Assembly (NCBI GenBank): GCA_019055375.1
Contig: JAHQIW010000263.1
Location: 177,133 to 241,132 of the forward strand
Length of the DNA stretch: 64,000 bases
Direction of reading: 5' to 3'
Origin: Parelaphostrongylus tenuis
Lineage: Eukaryota > Nematoda > Chromadorea > Rhabditida > Metastrongylidae
In this document: piece by piece, positions 35,745 through 47,310 of the stretch
How the letters are laid out: the number at the start of each line of letters is the position of its first letter
How positions within the stretch are numbered: the stretch's first letter is position 1
Made by a program: the position numbers and the translations under genes
The notes under the pieces: model-generated
The model's input: only the letters and a program-made list of their open reading frames with translations
Databases searched by the model: none
What the model was told of the DNA's origin: nothing

Positions 35745-35935
35745 TCATGACAGGTTGCAATGTGAAATACGACAGTAGGAATATTGAGACACGAGCGAAA
35801 TTTGGAACCTTAAGTGTGGGCTTCGAAGCCGTGAGCGCCCTTTCTCGCAACTCATGTTACCCACTGCACCATGGAGGTCGCTACCTCGCATTTCTCTTAG
35901 CCATGTTTCAACCGTATTGAATGCTATCAACAAAG
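35745..35935 (-). mobile_element. tRNA-derived repeat, single arm
   Basis: On the - strand: catggtgcagtgggtaacat (A-box region) and cacggcttcgaagcc (B-box region), then the body ending in gaaatatcg-type sequence. It is related to the copy at 38.4-38.6 kb. Confidence 0.5.
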
Positions 35936-35939
35936 ACCT

Positions 35940-37340
35940 ATGGCTGAGAGAAAGGCAGAGCAGGGTACTAAATGAAGTAGTGAGAAAACAAGAAACCCCG
36001 AATTGGACAGTCGTAAGGCTCTAAGTCATCTCGGGTTCTGAGTTCTGGTCGTATATCAGCACTACCGTAGTTCTGATACTCGATATTTCATTTATTCGTA
36101 CATTTTCGTCAGAAGTTTCGTGAAGACAGCCACATTGACCATTTGAAAAAAAAGGAGTTAGAAAATTTTTGAGAGATTTCTTGTACCGTTCAAATGCTAG
36201 ATTGAGTTCGTAGAAAGAAACTGCATGTTGAAAAGCGATGTAATATACTTAAGAGCTTTTAAGATGAGAAAGAGTAGTTATTGAGACGTTACAGAAGTTG
36301 TGGGCGACAGATCCGAAAGATACTGGCTGACGACTTTGGAAGCATTTAACAAAAATACTTCAACAGTCTCCGAAATTCTTCATTTGAAATGAAAAATCGC
36401 AAGGAAAGTAAGCGAAACTCAACGTTTTATCATCATAGATTGAGTTCTATCATGGATTGAATGGAGTACAAAACAGTAATAGAGTTCGTTCCGGACTTCT
36501 CATGCAATAAACTTCAATAATCTATTGGGATATGTTTGCTTAAACTTGAAGATTTATATACCAATCATTTACATAACCTCCTCGAACAACTACTATGTTA
36601 ATGAAACTACTTTTGAATGATTCATTTCTGCTCACCGCTTATTTAAGATGGCCTTCGGGTCTTTGTATGTGAGTTGGGACGCTGCTAGAAGATCTTGTTC
36701 TGCTTCATGAATATCGATCAGTGCTGTTAGAGTCGATTACCCCTGGAGTCCTGAGAAGTCGCAGTGGGATTCCCCCAAGTCATCAGAGGCAGTCAGCAGC
36801 CTTTTTATTATGGAAAACGCTTTCCAGATAATCGTTCCAAATTTCTGATCCTGGATAAATATCAAACTTAATTGTCTGCGGCAGAGTCGAGCATATCATT
36901 ACACCGCACTTCTAGCGAAGGGCTTCCCACATAGCAATTTGAAAGCCAAAGCAGAAATTTTTAATCGGGCGACTATTAGCTTCCTCTAGAAACACGGCAT
37001 AATAATGTGATATATGTACGAATGAATGAGCTTGCGCCTAAGCAGGTTTCATACATTTGATTTGGCAAAAAAAAAGATTAAAATCAATAAATGGGATGTC
37101 ATCTCTGAAAGGTTCTGCGCCTTCACTGAAAGACTACTTAGCGAAACTTCCCAACAATTCCTTTGTTTGATTCATTTGCTCGCTTCTATCACTCATGGAG
37201 TCTTAGGTTTGTCTGTTGGAATTTGGGGGCTTTAACTCTTCTTTACACATGACGTTGGACACTAGTCGAGTTGAAGCTTAGATCTCTTGGTCACTCAATT
37301 CTCTTTAGAATCCTGGGATAGCCCAGTCAAGTGCCACTAA
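35940..37340. other. intergenic, nothing firm
   Basis: A tRNA-like B-box fragment (gtcgattacccctgg) occurs near 36733. No gene was found. Confidence 0.3.
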
Positions 37341-37349
37341 CTCTCTAAT

Positions 37350-37425
37350 ACAGACGGTATTGGATTCGAACGAGATTCTCGTTGCACGTAATAAATGCCA
37401 CCACTACCACTACGCCACAAATGGA
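37350..37425 (-). repeat. tRNA-like repeat fragment
   Basis: On the - strand: gtggcgtagtggtagtggtg (A-box region) and tcgttcgaatcca (B box). No flanking acceptor-stem match, so it is not a tRNA gene. Confidence 0.5.
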
Positions 37426-38429
37426 TTATTTGCTATCTTATAGTCAACCGTGACCAAATGAAACCGCTCTTGTTCAAAAGTCAAATGTTGAAAGTGTGTT
37501 CGCATCAAACTGCTGCTCATAATAGCAACTTAAGCCAAATCGTGGAAAAGAAGCGAGGTTTATCACCTTTTGCGAAGAATTGTCACATAAGCAATTCAGT
37601 TTATTATTCAGATTGAATTATGAAGATCTCATTGTGATCCATTTCTCATCCAGCGCAAGTTCTGTTAATGAAAAAGCTCTATAAAGTAAAACAAAATCAG
37701 AAAAAAATCAAAGGTAAAGGAAAATCTAAAGATTCTAGAAAATACTTGCGTTTTGTGAGTATAGGTCATATCAAATCGGTTTTTGCTCTTAGATTAGTTT
37801 GCTACTAATTTACTGGTACAGGATGGATAGAAGGTTTGGTTTGTTGTGTGTATCGGGGGATCTCTCATCCAGTTACATAATTATCAGTTTTTGTTTGATA
37901 TCTATCAATCCACACTATACTAATAAAATAAATCCAGATCCAGACCAATTAACAACAGAAGGATATACTCACCAACTAGGAAGATTGCATATTAACAGAA
38001 ATAGTAGATGTCATGAAAGTCTGAACGACTACTATTAGGATAAGCGGTCGCGTTACCAAGGGGACGCGTCCTTCTTTGAACAGCAGCAGATCGTGATAGG
38101 TACAAGCTGGCTCTCAATTCTGTGGATTTGATTAAGCTCTATTTCTTGATTAACTCCGAGATCGGAGATAGCGAGCGAACGACAGTATAGCTGGAGAGAG
38201 TATAGTTGACGAGAATCTACAAAAACTCAGAAACGAGAATTAAGTCTTAAATGATTCATATGAATGCACTTGTTATGACAATGATTTATGAACAAGATGT
38301 ATGAACCATTATAAGCAAAGTTTTTTCCTGTAATTCCAGGACAGGAAATGAGTGTAGGAAGAAAGTTTATCTGTGTATTCTTTCATTCATAATCTATCAC
38401 AACAATAAAGAAATATGTAATTTTCTCAA

Positions 38430-38640
38430 GGTTCATTCACTCCCTCATCGCTCTGTTCATTGCAGAATACGCGGAGTAGCAAAAAAATTAGAATTCTGTG
38501 GTAAGAGCAAAATCTGGTACTTGAGGTGACTTTAGTCACCATCATTCTTCCAAGGAACGTGTTACCCACTGCACCATCTCGAAAGGCGGTCTGATTTTCT
38601 TTCGGTGTTTTTTGAAGGTAAGTGCTATCAGCAATCACCA
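38430..38640 (-). mobile_element. tRNA-derived repeat, single arm
   Basis: The - strand has gagatggtgcagtgggtaac (A-box region) followed by a decayed B box; it shares a layout with 35745-35935. Confidence 0.45.
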
Positions 38641-38754
38641 GTGAACGGGATTGATCCGGAGAGAAAAAATTGGCGTTGTACTTAGTTAAGCTAGAGCTAT
38701 GGTCAAATCTATTTTATCTTTCAATGTTGCCTATTTTCAGTACAAGATTCACTA

Positions 38755-38897
38755 ATTTATTCACCGACCTTGTTCATATCCTCCTCTGATTTCTGTGTTG
38801 ATTTAAAATATTCAACTATAAATTTATTTTGCTCTGCCACCTCATCTTTGGAGTTCTTATGGAACTTTCGCTCGGCCACCGCTTCAACGTCATCGTC
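38755..38897 (-). CDS. probable exon, charged unknown protein
   Basis: A - strand frame open after an acceptor (gtcgtag) with FGEDDDVEAVAERKFHKN and then KDEVAEQNKFIVEYFKSTQ, ending near a donor AACAAG|GTCGGT or at the TAA that follows. It is highly charged and helical. It lies 90 bp downstream of another exon-like frame (38993-39101) but the intron phases do not fit, so they may not be adjacent exons. Confidence 0.4.
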
Positions 38898-38992
38898 TTC
38901 TCCAAAGCTACGACAATTTAACCCAGTTGTCCAAAACAGTTAGCCCATGCGGTTTAGGTCTTCGTGTTCACTTCGAGTCTAATTTATAGAGA

Positions 38993-39101
38993 AATTACAC
39001 CCTTCAAATGGCAGTTAGGCATAGGCCTTCTGCCTGTAAACTGTTTCACATCAAGAAACTCCAGCAATTGCGGAACTCCACCGTGCTCCATGTCCCCATT
39101 C
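38993..39101 (-). CDS. probable exon, unknown protein
   Basis: A strong acceptor (gatttttccag) precedes a - strand frame reading KNGDMEHGGVPQLLEFLD and FTGRRPMPNCHLKG, ending at a GTAATT donor. Glycine, proline and aromatic spacing look like a conserved globular segment but I cannot name the family. Confidence 0.45.
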
Positions 39102-39109
39102 TTGGCTGC

Positions 39110-41040
39110 TGGAAAAATCGGTAGCCTTTGTGTTTTCAATATTGAAGGTTGGCATTATCTTTTCTCACGCTTAGGTCTTTCTTTGTAGCCGTATGGTTTA
39201 GTACAGCTTCTAATTAGCAGGCGGCTCATGTAGTGCATGCTGCTTGGAAGTGAAAAGTTTTCCCATTCAAGTTCCAGAAACGAAGCAGGATATTTGATGA
39301 CACAAAAACTCCTTATGATTGTCCTGAGCTTAAATTTTCGGAAGTGCGAAATGAGATTCAAATCATTAGATAGCAGGAGAATTAACTACACAAACAGCCA
39401 AGCAGATTCTTTGTTGTATTGGACCCATTCATAGAATATCGGCCCTGACCCATTTACCTAACTCACTCTGCAAATTATGCGCAAATATCAGTCGAATTCC
39501 AGTTTTCTACTGTCATAACAAGTGACCACCATTAAGTACCTTTCAAACTTAAATCCGTCGGATCGAGCTTGATGCTAATTTACTGACAGCTCATTATGAA
39601 CTGCATTTGTGTTATTGCGATCTCCTTGTATCTCACATAAATTTACCTCAAAATTTGTAGCGATCTTCATGAAAAAACTTACAACGCTATTGAAGGACTT
39701 GGTACAAGTATTCTGTTTCGTCTTTGAGCCGCTTGTAGCAGAGCTTTTCTGACTTTCCCTTAGACTTCTACTGACTATTCGATAGCTTCAATCTCGACGA
39801 TTCAATCAATGTGTTTGATTTTCAAAAAGATCTTTATAGTGTGCTTCAACAGCGGGAATGAGCTTACGTCAAAATATCAGTGCGCACTTTTTTGCTTGAC
39901 TAGAGTCATAAATGGCTTTTCAGTGGAGTCCTAGCACATTTCGATATCCTAGAAAACAGTGATTGAGAAACTACGGTTTAGGAAGTGTCGATGATTTTAA
40001 CACTAACTTTAGGTTCTGAAAATCTCTGTATAGCGTTGTAAGAGCGAAAAAGGAGGATACGTTTTATACTGTAGATAGTTGTCCGTTGCTTCAACTTCAT
40101 GACGGATTGAAGTCATTTTCATATACCAACGTGGACTGAAATCACGAATATAATACCTACAAAACAACAGAACAAAGTCTCTTCTACAATTCTAGTGTGA
40201 AAAACTCTAGAAAGCTTCCTAGAAAATAGCAAAGAATTCAAATAAATGACGAAACTTCTTTCGCGAACCAGCTGCACGCAGCTTTCAAATGCCGCTGTGT
40301 AATGGGCTGGAAGTAAGTTAATTATTCAGAAATCTTATTCCATTTCGCAAAGTTCTGAAATGTCTTAGAGATTTTGATAAGTCACGATCCCCTCTGGGCG
40401 CTCATTTGCTTTTGAAAGATACAACATTAAGTGCAAAACGTAACAGATTTTTCGCTCTATGGAGAACTTTTCAAAATCAAACTTACTTATAGAACCATCG
40501 TTTCTCAAACTATTGTACAAGTATTAAAACTTTGATGAAAAGTCGCCACAAGCTCTAGCCGACCAAAAATGCTTTGAGGCTACCGAAATTGAAGCTATCC
40601 AGCGAACACTGAAGGTTACAGGAGAGTTATAAAGATCCTCGTTCTGAACAGATGAATTGCTATGTTTAGTGTAACCTATCTCTCACTTAATATCCTATCC
40701 CTAATTAGAGATAATAGTCAATAATTAATCATGAGATCATAGACGGAATAGACAGTAGTTTTTGTTGCAAAAACAAAACATGAACAAAGAAGGAAACAAC
40801 AGATGGAATCATAATAGGTTCTATGAGCTGAAGGATGAAGTGACGATAGCGTATGCGATAGATGTCGTCAATCGTCAAGCAATACTTCCAATTGCATTTT
40901 CTAGTTTTTTGTTGATTTTTTTGACTGAAACGATTTTATTTATATAAAAAGTGTAACACTTAAGCAACGAATTCGTTCAGCAGAACATGGACACCAATTG
41001 CTGAATCATAGTTCTCAGTTATTTTCACAAGTTTAAGAAG
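39110..41040. other. intergenic, nothing firm
   Basis: A fragment of the 8.3-kb repeat family (ctaccgaaattgaagctatc, compare 8756) lies at 40577-40600. A 61-codon + frame near 40762 has no support. Confidence 0.3.
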
Positions 41041-41048
41041 TCGGCCGA

Positions 41049-44000
41049 TCACACCTTGTTGGCTTTCTTCAGCTTTCGAACGAGAGCATATCGACGAAAT
41101 ACGCTCGCTGGAGGGATATTGAATGATTCTGGAGAGATGTTGTGCTGTTGGAGGATTCTTAACTGCTCAGCCACGAGCTAAAATCATCAATCGATCACGG
41201 ATTAGAAAAGAAGGAAGCACAGAAATTGCCTTCGTAGAGATGTTACTTTTGCTACACTCTCAAAGTTATTAATATATACAGCTGCTACGGTGCTCGGAAA
41301 GAATATAAAGAAGAATTGTATTTTCATTACTTTCTCTAAAATTGATGTTTATATATTCCGATACGTCAGCAGACTTACTCAAGACACTGACGGCAGAGTT
41401 CACAACACTTGTCAACCTGGATCTTCGCCATCAGCCATCAACTCCAAAAAGTGATGGCTTATTTATTCTTCGTCCCACCAGATTGTTTTGCCTTTCTTAT
41501 TAATACGGAGTGTTTGATACTCTCATAAAACAAACAAATTACCGTTGAGCATGGTTGTCCCCTTTCGTAGTTTGACCAAAGTTGTCGTAGCTGAGCCTGA
41601 ATGACCAAATCATTCCCCTAAAAATATGAAAAAAAGGCTCAACTGATATATTAACGCTAGATTATCATCGAAGATTCCTAAATATTTGAAAAACGTTGTG
41701 TCCTCATGTCTTTGGTGATTGGTTTTGTTTGAGAAATGACTTCACGTTGATAAAATGTCGGATGACATCATCATATCAATATGCAATCATTTAGAACTCT
41801 TCTATGAAGCCCTTTACATAGTCATTCAGTCTGATCTGTTTTCCTTCTTCTCAACGCAAAGATTAGGCTGTGATAAGACTCAAAAAGGTAGGATGGTACT
41901 TCTTGGGGCACCGTGGCCGAGTGGTTGTGATGCTCGTCCCTGCTGAGCTCCACCCCCAACTCTCTCTGGCAGTCAGCAACAACGCCCTATGGAACGCCCA
42001 GCAAGGCTATCCTTGAAATTGCAATAGAGACTCGTTCAACCAGTATTCTATGCTGTTCAAGAAGAAGACGAATAACGAACTGAATGCTAGAAGTATTGGG
42101 ATCCGCACAGAAAAAAAAAAACTGTGAAGACGGGTCAAATAAAGTGCTAAAGTGCCAAGTAAATACTTAAAAATAAATACTCAAATGGGTGTCACATGTG
42201 GTATCACGGTCCAGCATTTCTTTCAACGACTTTGTTATGTTGCCATCGTAATTAACTCAGGTTCATTGGCTCAGGTTTGAAGCTGGCTCTGCTGATATAG
42301 TGTTTGCCATTTTCTCTTAATACTACCATGTCAAGCGCTACTCGATCACGATTATTCAGAGAATTGCGAAATAGCCATGTTGCAGTGCTCTCAGATCACT
42401 ACAGATAGTAACCGAAACGATTCTTCGGACTATAAAGACGGGCTGCTGCCTTAACCCTTTAGGGAACAAACGGTACGTTTCGCATCGTACCGCGCGACGT
42501 TAAATCTCACTCAGCTACTGTGGTGGCGGCGCTGCATCTCGTGGGAAGGCAAAATGATATGGTAGAATAATAATATTGAGGAAACCTTATGATTAGCAGA
42601 AAACTGCGCAAAGCTAACGAGCAGGGACCTTGAAAAGTTTTGCGAAGCATAGTAGATTAACTAGCACAAGAATGCTAAGATACGAGCAAAACTGGGAATC
42701 GAGGTGGTTGTAAACCCGCGATTATCCTTTTCAAGAATTCAAGTAATACTCAGTCACTGTGTCATTAACGCCTTTTGGCAGCAGTCACCCATTAGCAACC
42801 AGTCAATCATTCAGAAGTAGACTTAATCGAAAAGACACTCAGCTTCAGAACAAGGGAGAAAATGCGTACCTGTAAATCCCGTTCCAGACGATCGATGAAA
42901 TGCGGAAGAGAGCATTGCAGTGCTGGTGGGCGAACGATTCGTCTAGGCAGAGGTGATAGATTGAGTAGAATCAAACTATAAAGCGATTCATGTACAGCAT
43001 TTGCGATAGACTAACTCCTCTAGGAAAAGACCACCAAGTTTTTCGTTGTTGCCGTCGGCAGTCACTGTTTAGATCTCGTTTCTCCCAAATTTCAAGAATT
43101 CTATCTCTCATCTTGTTTGGCAAAAGCAGAACTTCATTTTGGTACTGAAAACGTAGCGGATTTTTACGCTTAAACTAGTCACATAATGGCAGCATTTCGA
43201 TATTTAATTAATGTAATCAAATGAACTATAAATAAAAGGACAAAGCGTTTGATGCTTATCATTTCCGGAATGAGCCATTATTCGATTTCATGGAGCATTA
43301 TAGAAGTGACTGAAGTTAAATCAAGCCTGAATTATAAATGACCTTTGATGGAGAACAGGCATCTATGACCACGCTCAAATTCCAATATGCCAGATAATCA
43401 TTTTTTTAAAAACGCATGTGGCATGTTATATAAGGGCTGACTTATAGAGCCCGATACACGTGTTTCAACCTTGACGGTCTCGTCAGTCGGGCGGTGCCCT
43501 TTTTCGTCTCTAGCTAATCCTCTCGGGGCGCTCAGTCCCCTATACTAAAAATAGGCGACGACGAACATTTTACACTGCAAGTCAAGCGAAATCTAGTACA
43601 CTCGATCGCTCTTGGCTGGTATCGTTAATATGATTATCTGTTATTAATGATCAAATGATTATCTGGCATAATGATATTTGAGCGTTGGTCTTAAGAAAAC
43701 ACTCGAAACGAAAGGTATGATCTATTAACGATACCAACAAAGAGCAATCAAATGTACAACACTGTTTGTTCAGTGATAATTTTATTGGATTTACAGTGTA
43801 AGATGTTCGTCGTTGCTTAAGCATAGTATAGGAGACTGAGCGCCCCGCCATTGGCTAAAGACGAAAAGGGTACCGCCCGACTGATGAGGCCGCCAATTTT
43901 GAAACACGTGTATCGGGCTCTATAAGTCAGCCCTTATATAATAGACCACATGAGTGGCTCAAAAATGATTATCTGGCATAGTCTGAGCACAGTTCCCATT

Positions 44001-45023
44001 TTCTTCCTGGGAGGGCGATGAAGCATTCTGGATATAATTAAGCCTGTTTCCAATGTCTACATGCATGTGCATCTCTATTCAGAAAGTATTATTGGCCAAC
44101 AGGAAACCCAAAGATTGCTATCAAACTTGCATCTCATAAAAATATTTCTCTGCTGGAATTACGCAGAAAAATGACTACATTTTTGGTTAAGAAGCGCTGC
44201 AGTCAATGCTTTAACCATTTGACAATTGTGCTTATCGACTTTAGCCTATAACGACTGAGCACTCCTTCAAATTCCGCTTTCAAAAGCTGCATTTTTCTGA
44301 CCTGTAGTTTCTTTTTTTCCCTTGGTAAGTAAACAATAGACCGGCTATTATGTAAAAGAAAAATTGGTAGCGCCCACCTTACTCGAGTTTACGGATGTGT
44401 AGACTGATTTCAGTGCACGTAGATATCGCGCTTCAGAGTACCGCTTCACAGCGGTAAGAAAGAAGGATTTTCTATATCTAAGTATGCATTCAGTCACTTG
44501 CAACGATGCTTAATGGAGTCGAACACAAGGCGCATCGTCAAAAGATTGATCAGCAGCGGGCTTGCAGCTATATTGTATGTATAAATTCCCACATGAAAAG
44601 AAGGTTGACAAAATGCTTTCAAAACCTTGGCTACGTGACAGAAATTTTTCAAAGCAACTTGAACCTTGCAAATCCTTTGCTTTTTGCTTGAAGTGTTTTC
44701 AGCAGGTGGAGTGAGTCGTCTCAAAAGCCTTCTAGAAAAAGAGGAAATTTTCATTGAATTTATAAAAAACGTTCCTGGTTTACTTCATTCTTGCAGTGTC
44801 ATTAACGCACTCGGTGCCGGCAACGTTGTGCACCGGTAAATCGCCGTAGTCATCAATCTTGCCTATCTGCTTGGAAAGTTGGAAGCCGATCTGTGACTGT
44901 CGACGAGACGGCTCTCCTCCCACCACGACGAAATTAAGAGCTTGCCATTCGTGCGCTAGTTTTTCCTGAATTGATTGGTGTGCACAATTACTTTCATGGT
45001 GGCGCTCGAATGATTTTCTTTTT
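41049..45023 (-). CDS. split gene of at least eight exons, unknown function (gene 3)
   Basis: Exons on -: 45023-44784, 44731-44665, 44301-44224, 43144-43035, 42974-42870 (starting with one base at 42975), 41617-41543, 41416-41378, 41177-41049 (stop TGA). Apart from the last junction, phases agree throughout and acceptors are mostly TTTTCAG or TTTTTAG types. Recognisable stretches: HEWQALNFVVVGGEPSRRQ, LSKQIGKIDDYGDLPVHN, LLLPNKMRDRILEIWEKR, PHFIDRLERDLQ, VFRRYALVRKLKKANKV. A CCELCRQC cluster lies near the end. No family recognised; a soluble, mixed helical protein is likely. Two mobile elements sit in its introns (a SINE at 44.4-44.56 kb and a hammerhead palindrome at 43.4-44.0 kb). The junction 41378/41177 needs one more base at the donor (cttgag|taagt). 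Confidence 0.65.
41905..42070 (+). mobile_element. tRNA-Ser/Leu-like SINE (family C), copy 2
   Basis: It begins gcaccgtggccgagtggttg (class II tRNA A box) and ends with accagtattctatgctgttc. The body lines up with the - strand copies at 10.4 and 57.9 kb. It sits in an intron of gene 3, antisense to it. Confidence 0.7.
42455..42499. mobile_element. minimal TTAA-flanked piggyBac-like tip
   Basis: 45 bp between TTAA duplications (42451-42454, 42500-42503). It begins CCCTTTAGGGAACAAACGG and folds into a hairpin GGTACG...CGTACC. The start resembles the right end of the element at 63.2-63.6 kb read inward (CCTTTAGGGACCGCG). It is possibly a solo end or deleted MITE. Confidence 0.4.
43449..43492 (-). 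ncRNA. hammerhead ribozyme, family 1, core intact
   Basis: On the - strand: GCCCGA, CTGACGA, stem II GACC-GTCAA-GGTT (one G-U), GAAA, CACGTGTA, TCGGGC. Stem I is perfect. It is on the same strand as gene 3, so gene 3 pre-mRNA would contain this ribozyme. Confidence 0.85.
43875..43918 (+). ncRNA. hammerhead motif, family 1, stem II broken
   Basis: GCCCGA, CTGATGA, GGCCGCCAATTTT (stem II largely unpaired), GAAA, CACGTGTA, TCGGGC. Core and stem I are intact; loss of stem II predicts weak or no activity. Confidence 0.75.
44400..44560 (+). mobile_element. tRNA-headed SINE (family B), copy 4, body only
   Basis: tatgcattcagtcacttgca, acgatgcttaatggagtcga, aggcgcatcg and attgatcagc match the order of the 17.9 and 22.3 kb copies. 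It is inside a gene 3 intron, antisense. Confidence 0.55.
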
Positions 45024-45559
45024 CTGATGTGAGCATTAGTGCTCAGTTAAGAAGAGTAGGGAACATCTCAAATTTTGTGATCAAATTACTAATCAATTGG
45101 TTCGTGTATAAAAGTGCAATTGAATTAACGGAAGTGTCAAAATTTGAGAGATTCTGTGGGAGAACCCAATACAAAGCCGCCGCGCGAGACGACATCTATT
45201 CATATCGCTTAATTAGATAGTACAACTTAGCCGCCATCACGAATCATAACAAGAATGTTGGTATTTTGATGTTAAGAGGGTTTGAGAGTTTGAAGACATG
45301 ACATAGTTATGGGAGGGGCTTTTATTCTATCCTTCTAGTGCTACACACCTTATTATTTACTAGACATTTGTCGCTCACTATGCAACCACATTGCTAACAG
45401 TATTTGGAAGTGCTTTTGCGACTTAAGTTAAGTCAAAACAAAGAACACCCGACTATATGTATTTCTTCGGTCAACAAGTTCCTCTGCCTTAATACATACG
45501 TCAGAAACGTGACTACTACGTAAGTAATGTAAAAAATCAATTGGCTTTATTGGAGATGC

Positions 45560-45960
45560 AGTTAAAACATCGACGCTGGAGCTACCCCTACTTCGCAACA
45601 TCAAGAAACCATCCGAAGCGCAGACCTACATCAGCGATTTGAAGTCAGAAGCCTCTCCATACGCCAAACTATCAAAAATCGAGTGGGCCGGAGACGTAAT
45701 GCGTTTCTTGCAAGCAATGGACAGGAGCTGTTAGCAACTAAAAGCCTCAGGATGTCAAACACACAGCTGAACCACTGTACCTATGGCCACAATTCCTCAC
45801 CAAAATACTAGAAGAAAGGTATGATCCTCTACAAATCTCTGTAGCAAAGAGAATCCACAGGCCCTTCTTGCACGCAACAGAGAAATGAAAGGTTTCCTAA
45901 TGTCCACCCAAATCACCGACGATCCGCACGACGCCAGATGACAGGACTAGCTCGAGTCTA
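45560..45960 (+). pseudogene. RTE reverse transcriptase, C-terminal remnant
   Basis: The + strand frames carry SKIEWAGDVMRF, the counterpart of SKIRWAGHVMRF in the 51.2-kb copy. A heavily decayed region follows (cctcaggatgtcaaacacac for the PRDVKR segment; ctagaagaaaggtatgat for EERYD; aatcaccgacgatccgcacg at the end). Many stops. It is an old, 5'-truncated RTE copy. Confidence 0.75.
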
Positions 45961-45964
45961 CTTC

Positions 45965-46710
45965 TGTATTTCTTTCATACAAGCTCATCCCGTGCGGTGG
46001 GTACAAGTGGTATACTATTTAAAAATGAGTAAAGGCAGCCAGACAAAGATCAAAAAACATTTCCGTGAATCAGTCTCTTATGAGACCGTCCAAAATAATG
46101 TAAGCAGTTGCGCTTAAAGTCTATGCTTACACCGCTCCAAAATTCAGTACATCGATCGATGCTGAATAAACCATCGATTGAATAGTAAGAATGTAGCATA
46201 TTTGTGCGGCAAATTCAACGACCGGGAAGGATATGGGTTGTACAGAATCAGAAATCACCATAACGGAAGTCTGGAAAGACTTTTATCAATCTATCAAACG
46301 TGATGATTGCTTGTGATGAGGACATAGTATAGTTCCATTAGAAATTCCAAAACTGGGAGTACACTCGAACTCAAAGAGCATTCAATAACATTAACGAACA
46401 AAACAAAATATTCCACTCACAGCTGAACTCACTCGTAAATCAGAGCACTTTTGTCAGTGATTGACTCAAGACAACCAATCGAATGAGAAATGTGGTGGAA
46501 CTCGAAAACTCGTGGAAACGGTCCAATTTAGTCAAAGGAAAAACTGTGTTCCACTGCACAGCGCAGCTCATTCCGTGGTCGCTCTAGATCTCCTACGTTA
46601 TACCACTTATCATTACACTTTTTTCATACATAAGTATTTAATTATCTATGTCGAAAGAAGCTTCATTCATCGCGCGACACGAATACTTTCAATATCTGTT
46701 GCTTGCTTTT
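45965..46710. other. intergenic, nothing recognised
   Basis: An 88-codon + frame at 46461-46727 runs into the terminal inverted repeat of the next element and is not supported. Confidence 0.3.
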
Positions 46711-46713
46711 ATA

Positions 46714-47310
46714 AGGTCGTTTCATAAATTTTGACACTAGAGCAAAAACATTAAATTCATTAACCAAAAGTAACTAAAATTGCATGATTTTGGTATCTCT
46801 TAGTTGTGCATTTTCTCGTGGACATTTTGATATACAACTTGCCTGTACTTGTTTTAAGATGGAACTATCCTGGGAACAAAGTCGTTTTCTACTCATGCAC
46901 GAATGGCGTGTAGGGGGAAAATGCTAGTGAAGCGGAGCGCAAAATTAATGGAGATTGCTGTGGAAGGCCCGAGCGCGACTGGCTCTTCAGACTGTTCTCA
47001 TTAGCTTTGGATCTTGCGAACCACTTCATGGCCATCCTTTCTGCAGTGGTATCATCCTCTGAAGCTGCATTACTCTTTCGCGCTTCACTAGCATTATCCC
47101 CTACACGCCATTCGTGCATGAGTAGAAAAAGACTTTGTCCCCAAGATAGTTTGACTTTGTCCCCATCTTGAGGCAAGTATAGACAAGTTGTACACCAAAA
47201 TGTTCGCAAGAAAATGCACGATTTAATGATACTAAAATCATGTAGTTTTGACTATTTTTGGTTGAAAAATTTTGTGTTTTTTTGTATAGTGACAAAACTT
47301 ATGGAATGAC
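46714..47310. mobile_element. mariner-derived foldback element
   Basis: The ends match as mariner-type inverted repeats: aaggtcgtttcataaatttt at the left and the complement of aaaacttatggaatgaccta at the right, next to TA. Inside, the same transposase N-terminal start (SRFLLMHEWRVG on +, SLFLLMHEWRVGDNASEARK on -) appears twice in opposite orientation. The - arm continues to KWFARSKANENSLKSQSRSG, the end of the first helix-turn-helix. So both arms come from a mariner 5' end and the element cannot code for transposase. Confidence 0.75.

Larger units (their letters stand above)
43365..43985. mobile_element. hammerhead palindrome, family 1, copy d
   Basis: The left arm (43370-43640) and inverted right arm (43650-43985) are joined near 43645. 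The ends carry gattatctggcata and its complement. Hammerheads: 43449-43492 (-) and 43875-43918 (+). Box at about 43768 (agtgataattttattgga). It lies between exons 3 and 4 of gene 3. Confidence 0.8.

Noticed and set aside
41905..41990. Apparent tRNA-Ser/Leu gene
   Set aside because: The A box is good but there is no matching B box, variable arm or acceptor stem; the same head plus body recurs at 10.4 and 57.9 kb.
42910..43035. Reading straight through 42910-43144 as one exon of gene 3
   Set aside because: The frame hits a stop at the end of the first segment; a 59-nt intron with matched phase restores an open frame.
44494..44754. 86-codon - strand ORF
   Set aside because: It mixes a real gene 3 exon (44665-44731) with intron and SINE sequence.
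46461..46727. 88-codon + strand ORF
   Set aside because: It overlaps the mariner inverted repeat and has no splice or family support.
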